A stretch of 64,000 nucleotides of DNA from Taiwanofungus camphoratus (lineage: Eukaryota; Basidiomycota; Agaricomycetes; Polyporales; Taiwanofungaceae): positions 1,364,001-1,428,000 of the forward strand of contig CP021230.1 of the NCBI GenBank assembly GCA_003999685.1, in the 5' to 3' direction. Shown piece after piece: positions 35,771 through 46,757 of this stretch. The notes below the pieces were generated by a model. The model did not search any database. It was not told the origin of the DNA and was given only the letters and a program-made list of their open reading frames with translations. Within the stretch, counting starts at the first letter, position 1; every line of letters starts with the position of its first letter. Position numbers and translations under genes: made by a program.

Positions 35771-36829
35771 CTACAGAAGTACAGGCTCCTTCTCCAGGTC
35801 CCATATCCTAGCAATGATGTCAATCCCTCTTAGCATGTTGACCCTCACCTGCATCTCATATGCCAGCTGTTTATCCACATGAAGCATGTGAGCTTGCACT
35901 CCCTTCAAGTACTCCAAGATAGACTTGTCCCTCTGAGCAGGCAGCTTCTTGGCCAACTCATCCAGACTGGGCCCCTCATATGCTGGAACAGCCAAGACAG
36001 CAGGATGTTGCTGCTCCTCCACATGGGCTCTCCATTCATTGATCTGTGTGGTCTGGTTCAAGAGGGAAGGGAACAAGAGGGGCTTAGAGAGCCCTCACCT
36101 TTCTCTTTATGCCTCTCACATTAGCATCAGCCTCCATCTTGTGCTTGACAGCAAGCACCATTTCTTGTCTCAGATACCTGTCATTCTCTTGAAAGATCTG
36201 CTGGACAAACTGCAAGAGATCAAGGATCTCTGGAGGACAGGGAGGAGTGGCATCACCCATCTGGGCCTTCCACCAGTTGCCCATCCTGATGGCATGATCT
36301 TGGGAGATGCTGGGACCTGGGGCACTGCACAGCTTGAGGTTGGGGTGTGACCTGGATTTCTCAACAGCAGGGTGCTGGACATCCCCTGATGGGGTCTGGA
36401 GCTCAGTGGGCCCTGTGTCCATCACACTCTCAGACTCCCTGGGCAGTGCTGGAGCCAGCTGGGTCTATGGAGGACCATGAACTTCAGGCAATGGAAGAGT
36501 TCAGGATGACACTCACCTGATGGAGAAGCCCCTGCATATCACTCTTCACCAAGTCCTCAAGGCTGGGAGGGATGTGAAGATCCAAGCCTGCAATGGCCCT
36601 CAGGCTGATGGTCATGGCAGCCTGGAGCTGCAACAGGGGATGTGAATGTGTCAGTCTTTCAGACAATGGCACCAAGGGTCCATCATGTACTCACCACTCC
36701 CTTGGCCATGACCATCTGCACCTCTGCATCCTCAGGAAAGGTGTTGGCCCTCATGATCTCCAGATGGACAGGGAGGACCAGATGTGCCTCCATAGAGTCA
36801 AGCAGGGAAATGGTAGCAGCAGAGGCCAT
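35771..36829 (-). CDS. Intact cargo gene of unknown function, 294 aa
   Basis: Exons on the minus strand: 36829-36695, 36627-36517, 36464-36099 and 36043-35771, all in phase 0 with short GT-AG introns, giving 294 aa with no break. The sequence starts MASAATISLLDSMEAHLVLP and contains LRAIAGLDLHIPPSLEDLVK, a Pro/Ser-rich linker, MGNWWKAQMGDATPPCPPEI, ILDLLQFVQQIFQENDRYLR, and a C-terminal helical region (INEWRAHVEEQQHPAVLAVP, LAYEMQVRVNMLRGIDIIAR). I recognise no domain; it is mostly helical and could form coiled-coil contacts. It lies downstream of and on the same strand as the TET/JBP-like gene, separated by minisatellite M6, and converges with the transposase gene. Its intact frame stands out because most neighbouring cargo genes are damaged. 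It is probably a partner in the transposon's own biology, but that is inference. Confidence 0.7.
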
Positions 36830-37029
36830 TGAGGTCACAGAGGTCTTATGGACAGGGAGGTGAATGAGATGGAGATGGGGAGGTTGATATCAGATGCATC
36901 ATTTCAACCTTAAAGGTCACATGACATGCCACTGATGGACTCAAGATCAGCACCTCTGCCCATGGGCATGGCAATCACAGATGCCAAACAAGTCACAGAA
37001 TTTCACATCCATGACGTCTATCAAACTCA

Positions 37030-37490
37030 TTAATGGATTGCAGCACTGGCAGCAAGAGGTGCACCAGTGGAGACAGGTGCAGTGCTGGTGGGCGGAGGTC
37101 CAGCACTGGACCGAGGAGGTGTGGCACCATCGGGTCAGGTCCGGCACCAGTTGGCAAAGGAACAGTGCCATCAGGCAGATGTCCGGCACTGTCAGGGTTG
37201 GTGCAGTGCCAGTGGGAAAAGATACAGCGCTGTCAGGTCAGGTCCAGCACTGGTTGGCAGAGGAGCGGCACTGTCGGGCAGATGTCCGGTGCCGTCAGGG
37301 TTGGTGCGGTGCCAGTGGAAAGAGGTATGGCGCCATCAGGTCAGGTCCAGCACCGTCAGGCAGAGCCATGGCGTCACATGGCACCGGAAATAGGAGGTCC
37401 GGTGCTGGTGGAAAGATGTACAGCACTGTCGGGTCAGGACTGGCACCATTGGATAAGGTCCAGTGCCTGTGGGCAGAGGGGTGGTGGATG
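37030..37490. repeat. Minisatellite array M6 (20-21 bp units)
   Basis: The longest array, with units such as GGCACTGTCGGGCAGATGTCC and AGTGCCAGTGGGAAAAGATAC. It sits between the TET/JBP-like gene and the intact 294-aa gene and is more diverged than M2-M5. Confidence 0.75.
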
Positions 37491-37555
37491 CAGTCCTTTG
37501 ATGTCTCAAAGCTTGGTCATTGGATGAATGTCTGAGAGTGTGTGCAAGTTGCATA

Positions 37556-38849
37556 TTACACTCCATCATATGTATCTACACTCATCCAACCAGCCAATGA
37601 CACCTCTGCTCTCTTATGTATCTTGGTCCTCATATAGTAGGCTAGACATATCCTCTCCTCCTCCTTCCCCACCACCCTGTGCAAAATGGTCCTCCCAGAC
37701 AGGGCTGTGATGGTCCCACTAGGATAGGCCAGTCTCACCCCCACCCCCTCCAGATCCAAGGTCAAATCTTGAGAGTTCCCAATGGTCACCAAGATGTCAT
37801 ACCAGCATGCCATGGCCTTCCAGTCCCTGTGACTGGGACTTTCCCTGTTGGCAATGAAGCTCATCGCATTGAAGGGCGAATGCCATTCCTTCAGCACCTC
37901 ATCCACCCCTGGAAGCCATTGCATCCCTCTCAATGAGGCCATGCCAGACCTGTAAAGCTCAGGGTGAATGATGCTCATTATTCCCCCTATCAATGCAGAG
38001 GTCTCTCTCATCCTCTGCAGCCATACCCTGCTCACAGAGTCTGGCTTCTTCAGCACACTGCAAACCTCTGGATTGAAACTCATGCTCTGGGTGTTGGCCT
38101 TATCTCAGAACTGGTGTGAGCATGAAATCCCTTGTCACTCACCTCATGTCCTTGTTGAAACCATGCTGGGGACAGGTTGATGCATCTAGGGAGGAACTGC
38201 TCACACTGGTCTTCATTCATGTAATACTCAGACTTCATCCTCCAGTTGCCCTCTGACTGGGGATGATGGGATTTCAACTCCTGGTTCAGCATCACTGAAT
38301 CATCCCATATCTGGTGCTGACCATCTCAAATGTCATGCTCATCATCACAAGCAAAAATCAGGTCAAACTCACCTGATGCTCTGGGCTCAGCACATCAGGT
38401 AGATGCCATACCAGAATCTTCCCATGCTGATCCACCACAGTCACTGGGGTTTTGATGACTGGCATGGGATCATCAAACAATGGAGGGAACTGTTCAGAGA
38501 TCCTGGCCTCCTGAGCCTTGTTGAACTCAGAGATTTGAGGGGTCAGCTGTTCAGCATAGGCTCTGATGTCCCAGGGCACTGTCACTGCTCAATCATACAA
38601 CATCAGCAATGGAGACATCAGAACAACTGTCTCTGGCTCACAGCGGGTCATATAGGCTTCTGCCAACTTGGCAGATATCTGATAGGCATTCTGAACAAAT
38701 CTCAATGAGAAGCTCAAGCTGGGGTATATAGAAAAAGGAGGTGGAGGGGGATCAAGGGACATGTGAGACAGGTGATGCAAGAAAAGTTGATGAAGGTAAG
38801 ATGCCACATTCTCAGTATATTCAAAGTGATTGGCCATAGGTGTGCTCAT
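37556..38849 (-). pseudogene. TET/JBP-like 2-oxoglutarate/Fe(II) dioxygenase (one internal stop)
   Basis: Member of the fungal TET/JBP-type oxygenases, which oxidise 5-methylpyrimidines in DNA. Clear exons are 38086-37556 and 38316-38143, plus one ending at 38373, in frame with 56-nt GT-AG introns. Motifs: VVDQHGKILVWHLPDVL, FLPRCINLSPAWFQQGHE, IHPELYRSGMASLRGM, WHSPFNAMSFIANRESPSHR followed by D (H-x-D iron-binding pair), WYDILVTIGN, LEGVGVRLAYPSGTITALSG, ILH (second iron His) and ERICLAYYMR (Arg for 2-oxoglutarate), ending AGWMSVDTYDGV. All expected metal and cofactor residues are present. One TGA lies at about 38589-38591, upstream of the catalytic domain, where CGA (Arg) would fit. The first exon and start codon are uncertain. 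KDZ transposase genes beside TET/JBP genes are a known mushroom arrangement. An active host gene captured here is less likely but possible. Confidence 0.8.
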
Positions 38850-39059
38850 GACAGTTTCATTCAAAACCAAAGGTGATGATTCTGAGATACAGTTGAAATT
38901 GACAAGTGGAAAAAAAATGATTGACATGGACCAAATGCATGTATACGATGACAAACAACATGACAATGACTGTGAATGAAAGCCAATAAAAAATATATGT
39001 ATGTAATAGACAAAATCAGCAAAACATGGGCAGACACAGGTTGAACCCAGTTCAGTTGA

Positions 39060-39313
39060 CCCACCCTTGCCTCACCCATTGCACCAGGTTGGGTTCATTG
39101 CCCACTGACCTATTGCAGCTGGCTGGTTTCATTGTCGGCCAACCCATTACTGCAGGCTGAGATGGTTTCATGACTGGCTGACTCATTGCAACAGGATAGT
39201 GCTATTGCCAGCCAACCTGTTGCAATGGGTAGGTTTCATGCCCGGCCGACCTGTTGCAACAGGATGGTCCCATCGCTGGCCGACCCATTGCAACAGAATG
39301 GTTCCACCACCAG
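39060..39313 (-). repeat. Right terminal array, inner part
   Basis: Units of the same 34-bp palindromic repeat as at 12426-12790 but in the opposite orientation. The innermost units are degenerate. Interrupted at 39314 by a Y solo LTR and resumes at 41078. Confidence 0.85.
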
Positions 39314-41077
39314 TGATGAGTCCCGTAGCCTCCTGGGCCCTGAATCACGATTTTAGAAGCTTTCTAATCCCCCAACCGACCATTCTAAGACTCTTCTACA
39401 GCCTACGACAGGTGGGATAGGTTTCTATAATATTCCTAACGCCTCCTTTCCTTCCTAAACCCTTCTAACACCCTACAAAGTCTTGCAAAGTCACACGAGG
39501 TGCTACGAGGTTTCAAATGCTAGCCACGAAGTCCCTAACTCCTGCTAAGTCCACTATCGGACACTGCTGGCCCTCCCATACTGTTCTATTGGATCTAGGT
39601 CCTACCTACTACGTCACTCATCCCGGGCTTAGCTAAGAAGTCTTAGCTAAGTCTCTCCTAGCTCTTGTGATTGCAGCTATCTCCGATAGGCTCTGAAATG
39701 GTCCGAAGTTCCAGAGGCTGGACTTAGGAAGCCTTGCACACCCCATGGGTCTCGATCCTATGCCATAAGGTCCTCCTATTGTGCATCCATATGATCCTCC
39801 ACCCAGTTAGGACACCTCCTATCCCGATTAGGCCAAGTCCCACTGCTAAGAACTTTGTACGCTCTTAGCCCACTAAGATAGTTGATCACAGCGCATGGCT
39901 GCTCTCGGATAGTCATCCCGCCCTCGTGAATGAACTTGGTCACCTTTCTACCATATGTAGTTACCCTGTTTCAGTTCCTATTTAGTTCCTATCCTTCTTG
40001 TGTTCACTTTGGTGCCCATGCGCTGTAGTACACATTTCGGAAGTGCAAGGATCACTTCACGCAAGAATAGTTCACCTCACACTCTCCTATTTAGTCAGAG
40101 GTAGTTTACTATGTACAACAGAGACCCCTCAGTGCACGCTTCTCTCTTTGGAATACAAGTTCCCCTGTAGCTCCAATCTCAGGAAAGTGCCGCGAGTACA
40201 ACCTTAGGAATGGTCCTAAGGCCCCTAAGTCTCCACCCCAGCTCCATTTCAGTACCTTTGAACTACGTCTACGCTCACAATATATCTACGAACCACGTCT
40301 ACACTTCCCGAACTACGCACTACGATCCACGAAGTCGCTGTGACTTTGCACCCTTCAGCACCTCATATAGTACCTATCCGGTGGGCCTCCGCCTTAGTTA
40401 TACCCTTAGGCTCACGTTGCATCATCCCTACGTCCTACAAATAGCCCTACGACTCTCCCATAGCCTTCATTTCAGGCTATAGTACATCTCCCTATGCCCT
40501 TGAATTCTCCAACCTACGCCTTGAAGTCATCAGACACTTTGAAGCTTTCAGCAACCTCGTTCTCCCATTCTTATTCCAAGTATTAGCTCTCTGAACCATC
40601 TGACCACTCCTACAGGGCTCCTACGCTAGCCAAACCTCGCCCACCTCGTTCTAACAAACCTCTAAGCCTTACGCCCTTTAGCTAACTCTAGCTAAAAGAC
40701 TTTGCAGCAGTCTCGTACCCTCTGCCGCTTAGTTGAAACTATAGTCTATTGGCTTATTGCTCCCTAACTCCATACAGCCTACGAAGTCAGCTTGTGTGAT
40801 TTAGCTAAAACTTCGAAGGACTTCGCAGAACCTCGAAGGACTTTGCGCACTTCGGAGGGCCTCGTAAGGCCTTAGGGATCATATAGCACTTAGGAACAAG
40901 ATCCTGTTGTGCAGAACCCTTGACCCCTTACTCCCCCACTTACAAAAGCAAGACATACAGATTTCCCGGTATCATACAGGTTGTAGCTCCTACCCTCACA
41001 TCCCCACAGTTCACACACTACCTCACAGCCACGTTGCGGAGCACTCCCTAGGTGCCAGGGTCCCCTAGGTCGTATCA
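39314..41077. mobile_element. Y-family solo LTR, copy 1
   Basis: 1764 bp, begins TGATGAGTCCCG and ends GGTCGTATCA. The second copy at 61710-63473 has exactly the same length. Flanks are CCAG (left) and CCGG (right), a 4-bp target duplication with one CpG transition. It splits the right terminal array of the composite transposon. Short open frames inside are not genes. No internal region, so it is probably a recombination product. Confidence 0.88.
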
Positions 41078-41440
41078 CCGGCCGACCTGTTGCAACAGGA
41101 TGGTCCCATCACCGGCCAACCCATTGCAATGGGATGGTTTCACTGCCGGCTGACCTGTTGCAATGGGATGGTCCCATCACCAGCCGACCTGTTGCAACAG
41201 GATGGTTCCATCACCAGCTGACCTGTTGCAACGGGATGAGTCTATTGCTGGCCGACCCGTTGCAATGAGATGGTTCCATCGCTGGCTGACCCATTGCAAT
41301 GGGAATACATTCATGCCCAGCCGACCTGTTGCAACAGGGCTTGTTTCAATGGTCAGCCGACATTGGATGGCCTGTTCACAATGGGCCAAACTCAGTGTTT
41401 ATTGGTCCATTGCAATGGGGTTTTTTTACTGGATTGTGTG
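41078..41440 (-). repeat. Right terminal inverted repeat, outer part
   Basis: Ends GGATTGTGTG at 41440. The reverse complement matches 9141-9457 at about 85%, including the leader before the array. About eight 34-bp units. Confidence 0.88.
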
Positions 41441-41820
41441 CTTACATTTTGTCTTACACATATGTATTGCTAATATGGCCCTATGACTCATATTGCCTTA
41501 TTTACACTTACTCATGGCACTTCTTAGATCACATGCCTTGGTCCGTGCACAAAGTAGAATATGTATATAAGGCCTGTACTTTGTAGGTTGGACCTTAAGT
41601 TTGATTTGGCTACTTGAACACTAGTTATCTGGTTACCCAGATTCTAGCAATCCTATACTTGTATCTTGTGACCTCTTGCTTATACCTGAGGGTACTCACT
41701 CGACATCTATTGACTTTACACTATATGGACAACGCATTGTCTTTAAGCCCTTGCTACCTTCTATCATAGTCAGGCCCTTATGTTGAGGCATTGTGGTTGT
41801 TGATACCAGCTTGTATCAAA
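41441..41820 (+). mobile_element. W-family LTR fragment
   Basis: Homologous (reverse strand) to part of the W LTR at 48165-48707, with shared blocks such as GTCTTACRCATAYGTATTGC, a TATATAAGGCC-like promoter and GGTTGGACCTTAAGTTTGAT. Ends near a GATACCAGCTTGTATCA run at about 41800-41817. Truncated on the left by the composite transposon. Old and CpG-poor. Confidence 0.7.
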
Positions 41821-42830
41821 GAGGGGGAGAGATGCTGGATACTCAAACTTCAGAAATGTAGGACATAGGAGAATATAGGACTGCTGCAATATGGGATATA
41901 GTATTAACAGCTGACTGAGAATATGCTAGAAATGATAGAGGAGAACCCTGTCAGACTGTTGAAAGACCTTGGAGCAGGGGAAACCCAAATCTAAACTTTG
42001 GAAAACAAGTCTGTAGATTCTCTGAGACAAAACAGGAGCACGTATCTTCTCTCTGCTGTCTGATAGGTACAGGAGACTATATAAGGGGTCTGTGGTGTCA
42101 AAGTATCTTATGTAAAATAAGACCAAAGAAACCAAAAGCAAACCAAAAATTATAAAGTCTAGAAACCAATCAGCATATCGTATAGAGAACTAAACTGAAG
42201 AAGGAAATGAAACAGGAACTCTGAATGCAGTAGAAAGGTTACTGGAGAGTGACACAGGGAAGGGGATGCTTATCTGAAGATCATCACATGGGAGATGGGC
42301 TATCTAGCAAGACTTGAGAGGGACAGAGATCTGGGCACACTGAACAGTCAAGCCGATACATAGAGGGCCTAGGCAATGCAAAGGGATCATGGGGACATCA
42401 TGGACAAGAGGCTGGGACTCCAGACAGAGGGACCAATAACCAATGTCAAAAACCAAAGACCAATAACTGAAGGATCAAGGATTGAGGATTGAAAACTGAA
42501 AACTGAAGAACTTTTGCTTGGTTTCCCTTGGTCAATAAGAGGGACTTGGGGATGTAAGAGGGATGCTAGGACAAGCTGAAGGAGTGCATTACAGAGTATG
42601 AGAGACTGCTCTGTGGGATAAAGGCTTCCAAGATGTGCTGTAGAACTTCCAATATCTGAAGTCTGAATAATGATGTTTTAGTGCATTGACTAGGATTCTC
42701 GGGTGGCATTATGATGTGTGGACAGCAGGTCTTTGTTCTGATAATCTGTAGAGTAGCCTAGAAGCACATAGAAAACTAAAAATAGATGCTTTCAGGGTGC
42801 AAAGGAGTATCAGACCTATTATCACATATC
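41821..42830 (+). mobile_element. Z-family LTR fragment, older copy
   Basis: Aligns with the Z LTR at 60471-63734 from about position 60985 onward, including AGTATCTTACGCAAAATAA-like and GAAGCCCAAATCTGAAC-like blocks, and ends near TATCAGACCTATTA. It keeps the undisturbed sequence TTGGGGATGTAAGAGGGATG at 42547-42566, the empty site matching the point where Y copy 2 sits in the other Z LTR. Confidence 0.75.
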
Positions 42831-43794
42831 ACTTGATGGCAGTCAAAGACACAATTGACATTCCTGAGTTATACACAAACTCAGAGGACCATGCTGATAG
42901 CGATGAGGATTATTCAGCTCCTCCTCCATATGGTGCCATTGGGATGTCAGCTGCTGCAGTACATATTCTATTTACATGGATAACTTAGCTTAAACAATTT
43001 TCTCTCTTCTACAGTTCAAGCATGCACCATCATTGTGGACATCAGGTGATATTGTTCTTGAGAAGGAAGAGCATGTCCTACAGCAAAAAATGAACTTCAC
43101 CTCTGGCAAGACAAGTTCCAAGTCCTCTGGTTTTGGAGAAACTAAGTGGGGTAAAAAGACTTCTGACTTCTGTGTTTCAGCTTTGGAGTTGTTGGCAGTC
43201 AAGCTTGAAAAGATTAAAGAAGTACATAAGTCAATGTTCATGATGCTCTGGATTGTCTTAGATCATCAAAAGAGTAATCTCAAGACAATTAAAACATATT
43301 CCAAAACTATATAAGAAAAGGTTAAGTGAATAAGTAGTTTCAGATATTCAAAATTAGATATTGTTTAAAGTATGTCAAGAAAATCAAGATATACTGGATG
43401 GAGTTGATTGAAACCTTCTTATGATCTGAAATGTCTTAAGACTGTGTCTTAAATACCTTCTCAGTACTTTCAGAACACAAAAACAGAAATCAAGACAAGT
43501 CTAAGTAAAATCCAGTGAGGACTTTGCATTAATAAGACAACTTTTCTTAATTTGTACTTGATTTTCTTTTTCCTCTTGTCTTGCACTGTGATGTAAGTAC
43601 CTTTTCAGTACTTCAACAACTCAAAGACAGAAATCAAGACAAGTTTAAGTAGAATCCAGTGAGAACTTTGCATTAATAAGACAAGGTTTTCTTGATTCAT
43701 ACTTAATTTTTTCAGTTCTTTTTGCTTTTATTTCACTCTTACAGCCTTGATCATGATAATCAAGTCCACTAAGTCAACTTTGACTTTTGCTGAT
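42831..43794. other. AT-rich stretch with unidentified ORF and tandem duplication
   Basis: Between the Z fragment and the right kinase arm. A 94-codon frame at 43033-43314 (Lys/Ser-rich, continuing a preceding segment DEDYSAPPPYGAIGMSAAAV after what may be an intron ending at 43015) resembles nothing I know. About 43450-43570 and 43600-43720 are two diverged tandem copies of a roughly 120-bp segment containing CAGAAATCAAGACAAGT and TTTGCATTAATAAGACAA. Confidence 0.45.
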
Positions 43795-44128
43795 GCCCTT
43801 GACTTGTCTTTTGTGGTAGAGCCTAGTCCTTTTCTGGGTTCTACAGCATCTAAATCTCTAAGCTGTTGACCACAAGTCTGCAGAGAAGGGAGCCTTTCGA
43901 CATTAACAGCAGGCTAAAATTGTTGACAAGAATACTTCGTTCTGTACATTATGATACATGGATTTGACATCAGTGTTGTCTTCTTTGAAATGATATCTAT
44001 CACGGCCTGGCCGACTCGGAGTCATTGCAGCGATGTGACGGGCGGTTATCACGTGAGCGTGGTTCACCATGTACGCGTTGGTGGCGCCTAACCGTCATTG
44101 TCCCGTCCACGGGCCATAACTGCAAAAA

Positions 44129-44140
44129 CATATATATACG
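44129..44140 (+). promoter_or_regulatory. TATA-like element before FunK1 copy 2
   Basis: TATATATAC run about 20 nt before the first ATG, mirror of the element at 8040-8051. Confidence 0.45.
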
Positions 44141-44158
44141 CTACGTTTGTTTATCAAA

Positions 44159-46757
44159 ATGGCCAGACTTCCTCCATTCTGGTTCGGTTACTACTACCCT
44201 TGTACCCATCAACATTCTTCTTCGGATTCTGACATAACAATGCTCGACAACGACACTACAAGCGAAGAGAGAGATACTGTTGGAGATCTTCCAGACTTCT
44301 TTCCTCTCAAGTTTGTTCCCATATCCGCTGATCAGCAACCTACTCGATATGCTACGCCACCACCGGACCGTAATGCACAATCTGGTGAGTGAATCAGTCG
44401 ACCTTGTAAACAGGGATGATTTTAACATTGTTTCGCATCCGGTACAAGATTGGCCTACACCATGCAAAGCAGGTATGTCCAGCCTCCAGACTGAGAGTGG
44501 AGTTACGGATGAAAGGGTCAAGAGGTTCCTGCAGAGGGAATTCCAAGGGAAAATTGCACGAGATTACCCTGTGATCGATTTTGTTCGAGAAGTGTGGGGA
44601 TTTACCCCTGACAACCTTCCAAAGCACAGAAGCATATATTCGCTGTCAAATACGAATCTCGTAAACTATATGAGGACCACCAAGGGAGAAAGAGGCTGCT
44701 ACCAATGGCTGAAGGCTATGTTCGACGAGCTGATCCAGCAGTTATCCCTCAACCAACCGGCTGTGTCAGCAGAATTCATCAACTTGCGGGACGGTAAAGT
44801 AGGTGGTAATTCTGCGGCTTTTAAACCGGATTTTGCCTATGGCACTGTCAACAAAGATAAGTTCCGGCAGAATTGGGAGTGGCTTGGTGCAGTCGGAGAA
44901 GTTAAGAAGGTGGCAATGCCAACATATACCCAAGACACCGATGTAAAGGTAGATGCGAGAATGCTGAAGAATGTATGTGGCTTCGTTGCCGTCTCCATGC
45001 TTTTGTCTGACGCACAGGCTTTCTTTCGCTGTTATGATTAGCCTAATAACCCAAGTGTCCCCAAGCGGAAACATCCCGGGGACGATGCAAACGCTGATGA
45101 GGAGTCATCTAAGAAGCGCAGACGGGTATCCGAGGGCACTGGAAAAAAATCCAAAACAGAGTCTGGTACGGGCAATGCGTTAACACAATATGATATACAG
45201 GCGACGAAATACCTGAACGAGCTACTGTCTCATGGAGTACGCTCTTATGCCACTGGATTTCTGATCCGCGAAACCCGCGTTTATCTATGGTATGCTGACC
45301 GGATGGGACTGGTCGAGTCGGCCGGCTTTGACTTCTTGGAACAGCCGTATCTGCTGCTGCTCGTGGTTGCTGCAATTCGAACAGCCAATCTTGCGAAATT
45401 GGGAATCTCTCCCTTTCTCAGATTCCCTCCGCGTACATATAACAGCTACGCGGGAGCGAAGCTCGTACTGCCGAGTGCTAGAGACTTAGACAACGAGGAG
45501 ATCAAGAAATTGCACTTCGACATTGTCGTTGACGAAGAGAGGCGAGTGTTTACGGCATACGGTGCTGTCGGCCGAGGGACGACGGTCGTGCCTGTGAAAG
45601 CTGTGGGCAAAGCAAAGCAGTTGTGGGGAGAGGAAAAATTAGTCGCCAAAATTGCATGGCCGTCGAAGATGCGCGAGGCCGAAGACTGTTTCATAAGAAA
45701 GGTCCGGAAAAAGCTCAGGCCGGAATACCTCAAGCACATAGTTGACCTCAAATGTTCACTCACGCGCACAATGCAGGAGATGAAATTACCTCGAGCATCA
45801 ATGGGCGATCTTCGGCATTTTGGTGTGGACGATGTGGAAGAGCGTGTCTGTCGAACACTCGTCCTCAAAGCCTATTCTCCTCTCGAACTCGTGAACGGTC
45901 CTGAGGAATTCAAGGACATTTTCGTTGCCGTAGTTCGTGGTACGTCTGTCAATGTGATTCCTAGTCCACTAGTCATGGTGCTAATATATAAGTATCTCAT
46001 AGCTCACCATCATGTATGGGAGACATCGGAGATCTTGCATAGGGATATCAGCATCAATAATATCATGTTCTACAGGGAGCATGGACGTGCTGTTGGTGTC
46101 CTGTGCGACTGGGACCTTGCAGCAATGATGCCCAAAGCTGGCAACACAGAGCCAGTTGAGGGAGACATTCCAAAGCATTCGCCGTCTCAAAACAACTCCG
46201 CCGGCGGGGACGATGAGGACGACAAGGGGACTGGAAAGGACGATGACGACCATGTCAAGCAATGCAGAGCGCGCTATAGGACTGGTACAGGCCCATTTAT
46301 GGCTCTTGATCTTCTCACTCAGACTAAAACGCCGCGGCACTTATACCGCTTCGACCTTGAATCATTCTTCTACGTCCTGGTCTGGTTCTGTGCTTCGTTC
46401 GATCCTACCCGGAACTATATCGGTTTCATAAGGTCCTGGCAGAATGACGAGTTGACAATGATTGGTAACGCCAAACATCGCTTTCTCACGAAGCGGCTGG
46501 TGTATCAGGGGGTCATAGGGCGTGCCGATTCCTGCTTCGAGTCACTGATCAACGAATGGGTGGCAAGCCTGCGATATCTGTTCTGGGACCTTCATGAGAC
46601 GGATGACCGTTATGACCGTCTGCGAGAGGATCTTTCGAACGCTGCTGGAAAACCAGGCGAAACAATGGCAGCTGATCGACTTCGACAGCTGATAGAATCG
46701 AGGAAAGAAGTGGTCACATATGAGACCTTCATGAAGGCGTTGGGTGTGGAGCCGTAA
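44159..46757 (+). CDS. FunK1-family fungal protein kinase, copy 2
   Basis: Exons 44159-44384, 44473-44972, 45042-45939 and 46003-46757 give about 792 aa, the same exon lengths as copy 1. Introns are 88, 69 and 63 nt with GT-AG ends; the 69-nt intron contains an in-frame stop, and the 63-nt one keeps the frame open if retained. The first about 330 residues encode the same protein as copy 1. Differences begin in the segment after GFLIR and cluster there and in the C-terminal lobe (for example RYLFWDLHETDDRYDRLRED against RFLFSELHLTDDYHAYLREK). Kinase motifs EILHRDISINNIMF and CDWDLA are intact. The acidic insert after DWD is longer in Asp (GGDDEDDKGTGKDDDDH). Paralogue, not a broken copy; substrate unknown. 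Confidence 0.88.

Larger units (their letters stand above)
9141..41440. mobile_element. Composite KDZ DNA transposon carrying a TET/JBP-like gene
   Basis: A 32-kb unit bounded by inverted repeats: the left end begins CACACAATCCAGTAA at 9141 and the right end is the reverse complement, ending at 41440. The ends match at roughly 85% for over 300 bp and run on into arrays of 34-bp units in opposite orientation. Inside lie a KDZ transposase, a TET/JBP-like dioxygenase and at least four more genes, several with breaks. Later insertions are an X-family remnant in the left array (9458-12425), a full X element inside the transposase gene (22392-32748) and a Y solo LTR in the right array (39314-41077). 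Without these, the unit would be about 17 kb. No clear target-site duplication is visible. KDZ transposons linked to TET/JBP genes are known from mushrooms; the exact ends and cargo set here are my inference. Confidence 0.75.

Noticed and set aside
40210-40482. 90-codon frame also present at 62654-62878
   Set aside because: Both are within Y LTR copies; shared only because the LTRs are homologous.
9131-41450. 8-bp target-site duplication around the composite transposon
   Set aside because: The bases next to the two ends do not match. The right flank is a W LTR fragment whose other half is not found on the left.
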